From contig NC_135497.1 in assembly GCF_052857255.1 (NCBI RefSeq), positions 179,045,745 to 179,109,744 of the forward strand: a stretch of DNA of 64,000 nt, given 5' to 3'. This stretch comes from Amblyomma americanum. Taxonomy: Eukaryota > Arthropoda > Arachnida > Ixodida > Ixodidae. Every line of letters starts with the position of its first letter. Position 1 is the first letter of the stretch. Below the pieces are notes generated by a model that ran no database searches, was not told the DNA's origin, and saw nothing but the letters and a program-made list of their open reading frames with translations. Shown here piece after piece: positions 25,923-41,513 of the stretch. The position numbers and the translations under genes are program-made.

Positions 25923-26854
25923 CAGCGTTGGCGGAAACGCGTTACTTTTTTCGGTAACTTAGTAACGTACTCGTTGCCATTTCGGAACTGTAACGGGTAA
26001 CGTACTTACGTTAACATTTTTCGGTAACGTGAGGTGTCATGTTACTAGTTACTTTTTACTCCAGTTGTCCCACCCTCCGCTTCTTTTTCGAAAAAAAAAC
26101 GCGCAGAGCAGCTTAAGTGATGTCGCAAATAAACAAAATGTGCAGGTGCTCTCGACGACCCTCGTTGCATGCCAGAAATCACCTGCCCTTGACGACGCGC
26201 CCAACTAAAAAAAAAATACAGAATACCCATAAAACACGCAACACGTGCACGAACACGTATTCACACACTTGCCTTCACCTACCTCCCCTTCCCAAACCAC
26301 TCACACACACAACTCTCTAAAGAGTGGAAGCATGCCGAGCATTTTGGAACATCACATTGTTCAGAATTGCTGTAATTTTTTTAAGAGTTCAGCGATGTTT
26401 TCTTTGTGAAGTTAGAAGTGATGAGGAAATGTCATTTTGTGTTTAATGTCGCATTCAGTAAATGGTTTCACCATGTGCCGCATGCAGAGTTAGAAGCCAT
26501 CACATGTAACTCTACAGGCAACTCTAGGGCACTATAACATTGCCAAGCTCCTGCACAATCGTGCAAATTATTCTCGTTAAATCAAGACTTCGGCTAAAAT
26601 TGGTGTTTGGGCTAGAAGTTTTCTGTGGAATGTGAGCTTTATAAAATTGTTATCGTGAGTTCGTGCAGCGAAGACGCACTGATTAAAATTTATGGCCACG
26701 AAGTAACGGCAAAGTAACGTGCGGTACTTTTTTTGGTAACGATAACGGTAACAGGTTAGCTTTCTTGTAGCTAACGAAGAGCGGTAACGCGCTTCTTTTT
26801 ATTTACCTTAACGAGTAACGTATTTAGTTTTCTTCGGTTACGCCTACAGCACTG
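25923..26854. mobile_element. hAT-like non-autonomous DNA transposon (932 bp)
   Basis: The ends are CAGCGTTGGCGG (left) and, as reverse complement of the right, CAGTGCTGTAGGCG. These match the CAGNG-type termini of hAT elements. Subterminal regions on both sides (25940-26065 and 26705-26845) are packed with GTAACG or CGTTAC words, the kind of clustered repeats hAT transposases bind. No transposase frame is present. The insertion is flanked by imperfect 8-bp duplications and splits a LINE reading frame, which resumes to its right. Confidence 0.82.
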
Positions 26855-26925
26855 CTTGACACGCGTTTTTAACTTGAGCGCACGCACATGGAATATTGCG
26901 TCTAAACTTCCCGTGAGAGCACGAC
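26855..26925 (+). pseudogene. CR1/Jockey-like LINE ORF2 fragment, part 2
   Basis: Directly after the hAT-like element the RT sequence resumes with LTRVFNLS, followed by a diverged stretch (RTWNIASKL) where this family usually has a short segment ending in W-K-x-A. Similarity then fades. The continuation across the insertion confirms the limits of the hAT-like element. The 3' portion of the LINE is missing. Confidence 0.6.
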
Positions 26926-27166
26926 ATAATGCAAACGAATTGCATGCGTTGATTCTTGCACTGTTCGCTGCGTAACCGAAGAGCAACCATGCGGTTTAAG
27001 AGAACCAAACTGAACTGATCACTTTTGAAAACGTTTGAAAACCTATGCCGCTTCATTTCTTCTGTCTTGCGGCTCAACCATGAAGCCGCACCACAATTTA
27101 TCATCATCCTGCGAATTACGTTCAGAAATGCGCATGCTTGGCACACCGATTGCGGACGGTCCCACC

Positions 27167-27231
27167 TTTTGCCTACACAACGAAAGCCACTGCTGACGCC
27201 AGCTTCGCCGCATCTGCGTGACGTCACTGCC
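27167..27231 (-). repeat. Dispersed repeat 'GGGGCTCTGAAA', copy C, end fragment
   Basis: TTTTGCCTAC, CGAAAGCCACTGCTGACG and CGCATCTGCGTGACGTCAC correspond to TTTTGCCTAC, CGAAAGTCGCTGCTAACA and CGCATCTTCGTGACGTCGC at 17900-17958, in the same orientation as copy B. Only this terminal block is present. Confidence 0.6.
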
Positions 27232-27360
27232 TGACAACGTTTTCACTGCGACCCGGCGAATGTGTAGATGGAAAGGGAATATATCCCCTAGCAAAGGCCC
27301 GTTTAGCCCCCTTGGTGTTCCGTTACTGAGTATGCTACAAACTTCTTAGAATAGGTATTT

Positions 27361-28256
<896 letters not shown>

Positions 28257-28560
28257 ATACAGGGTGTTCAAGATCAGACTTAACGGATTTTTGAAACAAA
28301 TGCAAAGGGCACTACACAAAAGTTCTTTTTGTGCATGGAATATGCGGCCAGGCGTACGCAAACTGTCAGGATAATTGTCATCGTAATATCAGCAATTAAC
28401 TAAATGCAATGATTAACTTTTTACTCACTGCAGTTAGCATGCATGTTTATATTGAAAACTTCGAGATAGTGGCATTTGATGATTAATATAGTTTGTAGAA
28501 TTTTAGTAACACGCCTGTGTCCTGAGATATACACCTCTGAAATAATCAAGCTTACGAAAA
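28257..28560 (+). repeat. Possible 'ACAGGGTGT' class dispersed repeat
   Basis: ATACAGGGTGTTCAAGATCA followed by TTAACGGATTTTTGAAACAA and, further on, CAGCAATTAACTAAATGCAA resembles the start and body of a common arachnid interspersed repeat that begins TACAGGGTGTCCCAGCTAAC. The right end cannot be placed. The identification is from remembered style of sequence, without alignment. Confidence 0.35.
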
Positions 28561-31500
28561 AGCAGTTCTCGAAAGCGGTTTAGCAAGGATGGATTGCAGG
28601 CGTGAGGACTGAAAAAAAAAATGACTCACTACAAACTGCTGAATTTAGTGGGGAGATCTTGCACGTCCTCACTTACCCCAAGACTCTTCGCTCGGGTTGG
28701 CGAGCAGTAACACGCCATGAAAGAATGCGATTCTCGAGCTGTGTATGACACCGACTCGAACAGCTTCAATGCGGACGAAGCGTTGTCGGGTTTAACAAAT
28801 TGGTTTTCAAATGATATTTTCTTTTCAGGCTTCACGCAATTCGCCATTAATTCGGTCTTTGTGGATGGAATTTGTACATATATACTGTTTTGTTGCTATT
28901 TAAGGGCATTTATTTTGTGCAAACGCCAAATATCCAGCGCCTAATGCGCCTCTGGAGGCACCTATGAAAAGCTCCATAGAGACCGTGTGATATTAAACTT
29001 CTTTCCCTCGAAATGAAAATCCCTTGATGGCCCCGCATTCCTTTAGTTCAAAAGAGTGCTTCCAGAACACAGTGGAAAAAAAATGCACCCCATTTATTAC
29101 AGTCCAGAAATGATTGGCGTCACGCACTTGCTCTGTTCAATGTATTCTAGCTGCCCCAAATGTTAATTCAATGTGGCCGTAATTTATTGGTTCAAGTAAG
29201 GTGAACTGGCGTGAGGCACAGTACATTTATTGTGACAATATCGTTCAATCTTACAGCTATAGTTTCGTTAAAGGAACGCAAGTCAGTGGTTTTTGTATAG
29301 GTGGCGTTTTAGAGAATACTGCGAAGGCATATACGGGATGAACGCCGAGTTATAGCTCGTCAACTAGTGCTGCAGAAGACTTAAACTATGAAACAATATA
29401 CAACCCTCTCTTACTAGACTTTAATGGAGGTGTAACGTGTAGTGGACAAAAAAAATGCATTAGCTCCAAGCTCCGAATTAACGACGCAGCCACCTTTTCT
29501 GCTTTCAAGTTGGTCATTATTTATGCTACACACCTACCGTGCAATTACTCTCAGTCTGGGCACGTGCATGCTTTCCGAAGCAAGAACTCTGAAGCAAAGT
29601 AACTGAAGAACCGAGCTCAAGTGTAACGCAAACGCACCATTTTTTTTTTTGCCGCGGGCGTTTGTGGCCCTTTCAGAGTTTATGTTGGTTAGCCAAAGCG
29701 AAAAAAATATTTTTTTTTGCAGGCTCCTAGTTAAAATATTAACAGACAAGAAAGACAAAATAATCAGCAACGTAGCTCCGCAGTGAAAGGAGACAAAAAT
29801 TTCAGACATGAGAAATGCAGAATAAGTTGTTCGTGTAGAGTCTCACCTTTACCTACCTGTTTTTGCTTGCAATGAACCACATCGTAATTTTTAAAAAGAA
29901 ACAGCTGCATATTCAGGATCTACAAATATAATCAATAAAAATAACTCTTTAGCAACACTTGCAATCTTCCTCTAATATCAGCAAGCCCTTGAAGCCTCAG
30001 ACAAGAGGTCGTAGTTGCAGCGGCTGGTTTTGTGTTACCGCTTGTGTTGGGCTTCGAACACCGGGGCATCGCATGTCGCGGTGGCGCACGAGGCAATTAG
30101 ATCTTTCTTTTTTCGCCATTGCAGTCGGGTCTATAGGCCGGAGAAACGACATCTTGTTGTGCTTGTTAGCGAAAACAGGACAAAAGTCATCTTGGAGTTG
30201 AGCTGCCCAAACCTCTGCACACAGAAAGCCATTGGCTGTCGTACAGAGAACGAGGGCTGTCGGCCTGCACAGACAAACGCGCCACCTTACAACGTGCTCA
30301 ACCATTGCGCAACTCCTTTGCTGCAAGGTTTCCCTTGATGGCTCTGTTTGCCCATTCTGACCTCCAGAATGCTGTTTGAATGGCGACAGCTTATTGCACT
30401 GGCTCACCTACATAAATACAAGACGCACCCTTTAATGCATATATTTTTTCTCCCATTTGCAAGGGAACTTTCTAAAAATAATGAAAGCGTTAATGCCGAT
30501 CATCTTGTGCGCGAAGAGGTACAAAAGAAAATTATAATTACACGCTGATTAAACGCCGAGATTTTAGACAGCATGTGCTCTTCCCCACATATGCTACTGA
30601 CATGACAAAAAAGTCCCTGCTCTCAAATGACTGTAGCACTTTTGGCAGTTAGATAATAATTAAGCAGAAATGCCGTAAACGTTGTTCTTTTTTTTTCGCG
30701 AGCACCCCCCTCCCCTCTTTTTTTTGGGAGGGGGGCGGGGGTGATTGAATCCGTGGGTAAACTTCTCTATGATTTGCGGACGCTAAATTTTGCGAGATGG
30801 CTGCAGTTTCTGGAGAACTCGCCACCAAGAAGATCTACAGGTGACTTCTTTGACTCAACCAAAGGACCTCAACGTTTACAGTGCGTTCATTACAGTCATT
30901 CTAAATCACTTTAATCATCATTAAAGTATGCGGAATGGGCGTAACAGAGAACGGACAAATAATTAAAAGCAGCCGATGGCAGTGTAAACTTACGGTCCGC
31001 TGCAATTAATTTCTGCAGCGTGTTGTGCAGCCTCAGCGGTTACGCTTACTGAAATGTACGCGGATTAGCAAGCTCTTAAAGAAGCGATTGAGACCGAGCA
31101 CACTTCCCTCAGGAAGTAGCCGATTTTTGCTTTCCTCACTCTTTTGAGTGCATTAATGATCGAGGTTATATTGCAATAACCCGAATGCACCTCCAAGTGC
31201 GTTCTTTAGCTAATTAAAACAGGGCGCCGAAAGAAGCGTGCTGCTTGAATATTCAAATTTCATCTGTAAGACTGCGCGTGTAGTTGGTGGGACAAATTTT
31301 TTCGAAACGTAGCTTCAAAGCTAGAAAATTTAAGTCATTTGCATTATTCTTTCTGAAAACACCAACACGTTTCATAATTAGCTCTGGCAGCACTTCTTTG
31401 AGCACTTTCTAAAATTCGGTTTAAAAGCAGCGTGTAAGCAGCCTGCTGCTGTAGAGGATGGACGGCAGTTTTATCCTACTTGCTGCACTTGGTACGCTTG

Positions 31501-33046
31501 CCGATTATTATTTCCGTTATCTTGTTAAAAGTTGAAAAAATAGTTCTTCTCTTTGAGTGTCGATGCTTTTGGCTTGTCTACCTTCTCAATTTTATTTACG
31601 CAAGCCTTGTTCCGAGGTGTGTCTGAAAATACTCACAACCTCTGACGTTCTGAGCTGCGCAGCTACGCAAATAAGACACTGCTTAAACGCAAGAGAGCGC
31701 ATAATTCTTCCCAATGTGGCGGGGCTTCAGCCAAACTACCCTAGAGCCCGACAAGCAGGTTATTTACAAACACCTGTGTGAGATTCAATACTGACTTCTT
31801 TTCCTAGAGACTGATGTGACACGGGGACCTGGCATCCGCTTGTGGTCAGTACAAAATGATTTATGAACTCGACAACGCGTTCGTGCGATCAAAGGTCACG
31901 AAAAGACTGAAAATGTAAGCAAGATGAACTTGAATAATTGTGATGGTGCCAAACAAGCAAAGTTCGAGTGTTATATTTACAGCTGATCGGATGAAAGTCA
32001 ACCATGCAAGTCACTTGAGGCTCAGGATTGACTGGCAGCGTACGGTGTTGCAGTGGACAGATTGCCTGTTGATTTCGCTGAAGGTTGCCACCCTCTTAAA
32101 CAGCCTCATCCTGTCTCATCGCACGTTTTGATGCACAGAGAGCCTGTAAAAAGCCACGTGGCTTGAGCAGCGCTTAATAAAGACTATAAAGTTGGAAGGT
32201 GTAGTGTCAGGAACTTTCCCCACTGCGGATGATTGATAACATGTACAAGAGTAAGCATGACATCCGCGCTACACGAGCTCCGTGATACGCACAAGAAAAT
32301 ACTCAAAATATGAAGAGTGCTCTTATGACTCATTTCTCAAATATACAGTAAAGCTATAAGTATTTCCCAATGTATTGTTACAGACATGAAACGAATCGCG
32401 CCATCTTTTCTATACATCACTGTCGTCTTTATGCTGTATATTAAGAGGTGGGGATGTCCAAATCCCGGATAGTGTTATATCGCGTCAGGACCGCCCTCTT
32501 CTGGTCCAGCATTGGCGCAATGAAAGTTTAAAGCGCCTTTCCTCAACTAATCCCAAGTTTTTTTTTTTTCATACAATGAAATGTGTGAAGAGGAGCCCGA
32601 ACACACTTGATCAAAAGTCTTTGGGCTACATTATTCGCTTTTGAAACGTTTAGAGCAGCGCTTACGTGATCCCTAAATACCAAAAGATATTGAAAGGCGA
32701 GTGCAACGGTTCTCTTCCTCGTACAGGGATTTAGCGATGTGCCCAGGTGCTGTACTGCAATGCTCAAAAGTAAACTCTGTGGCCTGAAAACTCTTGGCCA
32801 ATGCTGTCCCCAAGTCTCAGAGTTCCTCGTCCACAGAAATGAATGAATATCTGATAGCGTTTTCAATGAGCTGTAGTGACATGCGCGCTGAGCTTCACCT
32901 GAGTAAGATAACTTCTGTTCAGTAGCTGACAGATAGACTGGCATTGTTGGAAGGGTGCCTGCTACGGCTTTTGCGGGGAGGAGATAAAGCTGGAAAAATA
33001 GAAGACAGGGAAAAAGTATTTATCGCAGTGAAAGCCTGGTTTGAAC
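28561..33046. other. Unannotated DNA, 4.5 kb
   Basis: No supported gene. A 136-codon antisense frame at 29997-30407 is overlapped by a sense frame of similar length and shows no motif. Pyrimidine/purine runs lie at 30700-30745 (a CCCCCCTCCCC run and a facing GGGAGGGGGGCGGGGG run able to form a hairpin). Confidence 0.4.
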
Positions 33047-33100
33047 CGAAGTGGAAGATAGTAGCCCGAGTCACGAAGTGGAAGATAGTAGCCCGAGTCA
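33047..33100. repeat. Perfect 27-bp tandem duplication
   Basis: The unit beginning CGAAGTGGAAGATAGTAGCC and ending CGAGTCA occurs twice without a mismatch (33047-33073 and 33074-33100). Probably a recent slippage duplication. Confidence 0.95.
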
Positions 33101-34257
<1,157 letters not shown>

Positions 34258-34295
34258 CCCCAAAAATTAAAGAAACATAACAGGATTTAATTCAC

Positions 34296-34330
34296 GACGT
34301 TTCGGCTAGAGGACCGGCCTTTTTCGAAAA
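34296..34330 (-). ncRNA. Hammerhead-like motif, unit A
   Basis: Minus strand: TCGAAAA in the CTGANGA position, a helix II of AGGCCGG-TCCT-CTAGCC with two non-pairing or wobble positions, an intact GAAAC (34299-34303), then GTC and GTGAATTAAA. No hairpin for helix III. Core residues are changed, so self-cleavage is unlikely. It may be a decayed copy of the Penelope-associated small hammerhead type. Confidence 0.4.
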
Positions 34331-34353
34331 AGGCTGGTCCTCCAGCCAAACCG
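34321..34353 (+). ncRNA. Hammerhead-like motif, unit B
   Basis: Plus strand: perfect helix II GGCTGG/CCAGCC with a TCCT loop (34332-34347), but GAAAC has become AAACC, and the CTGANGA position again reads TCGAAAA. The GTC triplet follows. This unit keeps the hairpin while unit A keeps GAAAC. Confidence 0.4.
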
Positions 34354-34427
34354 TCGTGAATTAAATCCTGTTTCTTCAATTTTTGGTGATTTTATATTAT
34401 ATTGACAAAATAAATCAGCTGCCAGAA

Positions 34428-36784
<2,357 letters not shown>

Positions 36785-36831
36785 AATGGTAATAAGAACT
36801 TTATTTTGAATCAGAAGATAAAATAATGTCC

Positions 36832-37647
36832 TCAAGGGAGGGCTCCTACTTGTCCAAGAGTCCATGGGCCTGGGCTTCGCGGAGAGCTCTCTTCATTATA
36901 GACATGTTTTTCGAGCTGGTTGAGCAGCTGGAAGAGCGGCCTCCAATGAGGTGTGGGATGGGTTGGGGGGGGGGGGGTGCCATGGGTTGGTGGCATTCCC
37001 ACAGGTATGAGGGTTGCCTTGGCCGCCCCACATGTTGAACAGAGTGGGAGAGTCAAGAGAGGGTGGTAGCGATGAAGAAGATAGAGTGAGATGCAGCAGT
37101 TCGTCCGCAGTTGCCGCCAGACCGCGCTGTATTTTGAACTTAGTGTACTGTGAGGTGGTGGGATTGTGGGGCGGCTGTTTTTGTAATGAGTGGTGATTTG
37201 GTCGTATATATGTGAGGAGAGCCCGCGAGGTCTCCTGCGATTTTCTGGAGCACGGAGGGACAGTCCTCGGGCCAGCGCATGAACGCGCTGATTACCGGGG
37301 ATCGAGACATGCCCAAGAACCCACGTGAGGATTATCTCCTGGGTAAGCGTGTGTCCTGATGCGAGAATGCTTCGGGAGGTTGGTGGGATAAGGCTTTGCT
37401 GGTACTGACGGTACGCAGCTTGGGAGTCGGAGCAGATTTTCTTGATGGAGGGATTTTGTGCAGCCTGTGTGAGCGCCAAGGCAATGATCGCACACTCAGC
37501 CTCCGTAGGGTTGATGGCGTGGAGTTTGGCTGCGACCCCGATGGTGTCATCCTCGTAAGCGGCGACAGCGTATAATAGCCTTGTAGATTGTGCTGAGCCG
37601 CATATACATAGAGGATGTCGGGTCTGCATCTGTAGTGTCTGGTGCAA
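36832..37647 (-). pseudogene. LINE RNase H and C-terminal domain
   Basis: Open frame of 271 codons, part of ORF2. RNase H signatures: IGVAAKLHAINPTEAECAII with the catalytic Glu, KKICSDSQAAYRQ with the central Asp, TWVLGHVSIPGN near the end. The position of the first catalytic Asp, usually D-A-A-Y in this group, reads V-A-A-Y, so the enzyme is probably dead. A CSTCGAAKATL segment begins the C-terminal zinc-finger-like motif, and a frame change at about 37000 moves its second half (YLWECHQP) to another frame. The first codon is not a genuine start. Confidence 0.82.
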
Positions 37648-39320
37648 TATTCAGCTCAGGCCTGGCGTCTACCCCTGTGTAGCTCGAGGCTCATATTTCT
37701 GGGTAGAGGTCTGATGCGCAGTTGGCCCTGGATGTCAGGTGGGATGATTGGATAGTTGGGGGCAGTTGAGCAGATGTTGGGGGGCCAAGTGGAGATGCCG
37801 TAGGAGGTGTTAGCCTGTATCTGTGCGTGTTAGATGAAGTATCTGGTTGCTTCATTGGGCTTCGAGTAGTTACGAGATGTTATTGTAGGTGCTCGTTGCG
37901 AGTAATTTGTGCAAACCGACTGTGGTAGGCGCAGTGCTGAGGTGATTGCCTTTATAATAAGGACATCAGCTTTCGCTTGTTGGGTTTTGGTGAGCAAAAG
38001 GTAAGGAAGGTGTTAAGTAAAGCTGCTGCTGATGAGGGTGTCTGTCATATTAAGTGTTTCCCTCTCCGGCAGGCCATGGTTACGTGTGGCTTCTTTGCGG
38101 ATAAGGCCCGCGTTTTGTTTGGTTTACTTTTATAAGAGCTCTAGAGTGAGGGTTGATATAAACCGTTCTGTATATAGATGCCAAGGACCCTGAGTCTATT
38201 CACCAGGGCTATGTGGTTGTACATTTGGAGGTATATGCGTGGGTCCTAGGGAAGTGGTCTGATCATCAGCAGTCCAGATTTGAGTGGGGAGCACCTAAGG
38301 CCTATCTATATTCGTCAGGTTCAATTGGATATCAACTGCCAATTGCACAGGATCCTGCGCCACCCTCATAGAGCCTTCGGTAGCCCATAAGGTGATGTCA
38401 TCGGCGCATAATGAGGGTTGGTGAGTTGTTTGGCCAGAGGGGCTAGGGCTACATTAAATAGAAAGGGGTGAGAACGGCGCCGTGTGGAGTGCCCCGGTTG
38501 GGGAGGATGAGTTGAGGTGGTGATATGGTGCCGACTTCGATCTGGGCAGTTCGTTGTGTTAAGAAGGCGTGGATTTAGCGCCGTATGCGCGACCCAGAGC
38601 CCATGGTAGCCATGGTGGAAAGGATGTGGTCGCGGCTAATGTTGTCGAAAGCTTTCTGAACTTCTAGGGTGAGAACAGCGCGTGTGCTGGCCGTGTGCTT
38701 CTCGGTGTGGATATGGCTTTCTTCAGGGATAGGAGTATGTCTTGTGCCCAGAGACTGGGACGAAAACCGAACTGGTGGTTGGATAGGAATCCCAAGGCTT
38801 CTAGAAAGGGGTGCAGTCTGTTGAGGACGACATCTTAAATAATTTTCCCACGCAACTGGTGAGGGAGATAGGGTGAAACTTTTGGACGAGGAATGCCTTG
38901 TCGGGTTTTGGAATAAAAGTGATGTGTGCATGTCTCCAGGTGGAGGGCAGCTGCCCAGCGCGCCATTGTTCATTAAAGAGGTCCGTCCGTTCCTGAAGTG
39001 AGGTTTTCATCAAGGTTGAGGAAGACCTTATAGGGGATGTATTCTGGTCCAGATGCTATAGAGCACGCATGATAATCAGTGATCGTTTGATCTCACCGAG
39101 GGTGATATCCTTTTCTAGGTCCGGGTCAGGCGGAAGGGGGGGGGGGTAAATGGTTCCGTCCCAATCGATGAAACGGTTGTAGCGATGTAGGGATGTATTT
39201 GTCTCGTAGAGTTTGGGTGATGCCGATGCCCTTTTGCAGCTCATGTTGAATGAAGCGTTGGGTGTTGGTAAGTTTGGGCTTTGGTGGCGGTGGAGTCTAG
39301 GAGGGCTCGGAGAATGTTCC
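37648..39320 (-). pseudogene. LINE reverse transcriptase
   Basis: Pieces in several frames form one RT: KLYETNTSLHRYNRF and the following LEKDITLGEIKRSL (about 39240-39060), FIPKPDK and ISLTSCVGKLF (about 38910-38840), HQFGFRPSLGT (about 38780), LTLEVQKAFDNISRDHIL (about 38660, first catalytic Asp replaced or shifted to E-V-Q-K-A-F-D), and DDITLWATEGSM at about 38400. At the YADD active site the sequence reads TATGCGCCGATGAC on the minus strand, an extra GC that breaks the frame within the motif. Beyond 38300 the frame is heavily damaged. Confidence 0.82.
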
Positions 39321-40130
39321 AGGTGCGTTTTGTGCCTAATAAGCCCTTGAGGCTACTGCAGAAGGAGGCCCAGTTGCCTCGAGCGAGGGTGGTTGCATAA
39401 GCCTGTGTGAGGGCGGAGATGCGGAGGCGGAGTTTGTGGTTGAGGAATTATCGACACCAGCGTCTAAGGGGGCCTTGGCGGGCTTCTAAGAGATGCAAGA
39501 GGTGCGGGTCTACCTATGGTGCCGTGGGTATGTTCTTGGCTCGTTTGCGGATGGTGTGCGTAGCTTGCAAGATCCTGCCAATCCAGCTAGCTTTTTCTTT
39601 TCTTGGGGGGGGGGGGGGGGGAGGCTGCTGGGTCTGCCGCGAGATAAGAGCGAAATTTGTCTCGGTCTGTGAGGAGTTGGATTAGGGGAACAAAGATCTT
39701 GGTTTCCTATGTAACGGTAATGTTAAGGATAAGAATCGTTGCCGAGGTTATCTGCCACGACCCCGTGGGGCTTGTCCATGTAAGGGCCGGGGTGGCGTCC
39801 TTGGCAACACTTGTGGCGATTCTTCTGGTTGGGCCTGTTAAGCATCCCAGACCATGGTTAGGCATGGGGGTAGAGACGAGGTTGCCTTAAGCAATGTTGG
39901 CAGGGTAACCCCTTATGGTGTGGCGGGTGTTAAAGTCAGTTACGAGGAGCTGCGAGCTGCGAAAGGAGCGCAGAATGGCTGGGATAGTTTTACCATTGTC
40001 TTTGGGGCGCTTCAAAAGTTGAGAATAATGCAGCCGTGTGCTTGTGTCGGGCATGAGCAAGTCGATCGCCGTAGGATAACGCTGTGCGTTAGTGGCGTTC
40101 CGTCGTATACCAAGCAGCACCATCAAGGAT
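39321..40130 (-). pseudogene. LINE endonuclease C-terminal part and linker
   Basis: On the minus strand: LLVTDFNTRHTIRGYPANIA (normally GDFN-x-H; here T-D-F-N), then, past a stop, LVSTPMPNHGLGCLTGPTR, TSVAKDATPALTWTSP and WQITSATILILN, which follow the order of an apurinic-type endonuclease. The usual S-D-H near the end is not recognisable. The linker holds SWIGRILQATHTIRKRAK, RWCR, LNHKLRLRISALTQAYATTL and GNWASFCSSLKGLLGTKRTW. A poly-C/G tract interrupts it at 39605-39621. Confidence 0.78.
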
Positions 40131-41154
40131 CCTCGGTGAAATCAGCCTCATTAGCCTTATCGACCAAGAATAGATAAAGGTTTCATCCGGGAATGAAAAA
40201 AAAAACAAAACAAACAAAACGGAAAATTGCCTGCCGAATAATCCGCAAGCGTAGAATATCGGTAAAAATCCGCTTAGTTTAGCCTTGCACTCGTTAACAC
40301 GGGCCAAGGGCGTCACATCGGGCCTAGAAGCTCCACGTCCGTCGCGCAGTACGCAATACTGCGCTCGACCGTCGCAACGACGAAGTCGTAAAAGCACTCT
40401 AGGCTGCTCGGGTGTGGGAATCCTCGCATATTAAGTGAGCCGACGATTCCCATTGGGCGTAGAGGTAAAAGCGCGTGAAACAAGAATGGCCGCGTGAAAG
40501 TGAGCGAAAGTTGCGCAAACCGGCTAGCGGAGAAACGGGAGGCCACGGTTCCATCCGGTACGCGGCGGCAAACTGGATCTCGCTATAGGTCTGCGCTTTA
40601 ATGGTTCCGAATTTTTTTTAGCAGAACAAAAAAAAAATACCAACGATTCCCCCCCCCTTCCCTCAAAAAAAAAAAAGATAGTGATGTTTCTTCATGTTTT
40701 ATTTTCTTCTGCCTCCTCTTTCTTCTTATAGCATATTTTAAATTAATTCCTCACTAGTTATTGCGACTGCGTGGGGCTCGCGGCATCACATGCTGGCTGC
40801 TTTTAAGTCTAATTTGCGTCACTCGCGTTCCTCTCATTTGTTTGAATTTCCTTGGAAGTTTTATTCTCTTTTAGTTTTCGCCGTATAGTGCGGACAGACG
40901 CACAGGGTGAACGCTTGACTTACACTCATGCTTTATGGAAAGTAACCGTCTAATTATGCGCAGGCACAAGCACTATTTTCGTCACAAAAAAGCAGTTACA
41001 CCGCACCCAAAAGAACACAATGCAACAAAGGAATAGAAAAAAAAGAAACACACAGGTTTTCACATATGCACTTTGCGACGTGTTTTTGTATGCAAGGATT
41101 TCCGAGCTGTTCTTTTTTCTGTGCTTCACCAGAAGAAAACAAATAAACGCTATA
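40131..41154. other. Unannotated DNA between two LINE remnants
   Basis: Poly-A/T and poly-C runs near 40612-40677. No gene recognised. Confidence 0.4.
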
Positions 41155-41513
41155 AAGAGGAACGAACTACGATTAGCTCTCACCAGATTATAAAAGTGGG
41201 ACTCCGAATTCAAAGATTTATATCCCCACCCCGGGTGTCCAGTCTGCAAGAACAGAGGCTGTGAGGCGGATATCCACCGCCTGTTGTGGGACTGCCCGGC
41301 GCTGAAGCCGACGAGAATTCGGCACCTGGTGGCAGTGGGACTCTCACCGGACAATCCGGATTCATATACTGCGTGGACACAGGGTCCGTATCATCGTTCA
41401 CTTACTGATTTCACCAGATCAGCTCAACTTTTTTCATTTATTTAAGCATCTTGCTCATCTTTCACTTCATAGTTTTTATGGCCTGAGGCAATAAACATCG
41501 CTTCAAAAAAAAT
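41155..41513 (+). pseudogene. 3' end of a second I-group LINE
   Basis: The frame from about 41161 to the stop at 41443-41445 encodes the C-terminal tail of an ORF2: NELRLALTRL, a stop, KWDSEFKDLYPHP, then a zinc-finger-like CPVCKNRGCEADIHRLLWDCP and LVAVGLSPDNPDSYTAW. An AATAAA at 41490-41495 and an A-run at 41505-41512 mark the 3' terminus. Everything upstream of the RNase H tail is missing, as expected for severe 5' truncation during reverse transcription. Only one stop is seen in 95 codons, so it is younger than the LINE at 36785. Confidence 0.85.

Larger units (their letters stand above)
34258..34390. repeat. Inverted repeat of two head-to-head hammerhead-like units
   Basis: Symmetric about 34325/34326 (CCTTTTTC|GAAAAAGG). 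Each half reads outward from the centre as helix II, GAAAC or a variant, GTCGTGAATTAAATCCTG, then TTTCTT(T/C)AATTTTTGG, and then a TA microsatellite. The left half has a 4-base extra stretch (ATAA) and a few substitutions. Confidence 0.85.
36785..40130 (-). mobile_element. I-group non-LTR retrotransposon (LINE), 5'-truncated and decayed
   Basis: Minus-strand order from the 5' side: endonuclease C-terminal part (40130-39700), linker, RT (about 39250-38000), RNase H (37650-37150), a Cys-His motif, 3' UTR with AATAAA (36800-36805) and the end near 36785. A LINE with both apurinic-type endonuclease and RNase H belongs to the I-like groups (I, LOA, R1-related). Stops and frameshifts occur throughout. 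Poly-G/C runs interrupt it at about 36963, 39137 and 39605. The 5' boundary is approximate. Confidence 0.88.

Noticed and set aside
29997..30407. 136-codon antisense frame
   Set aside because: Overlapped by a sense frame of similar length; no recognised motif.
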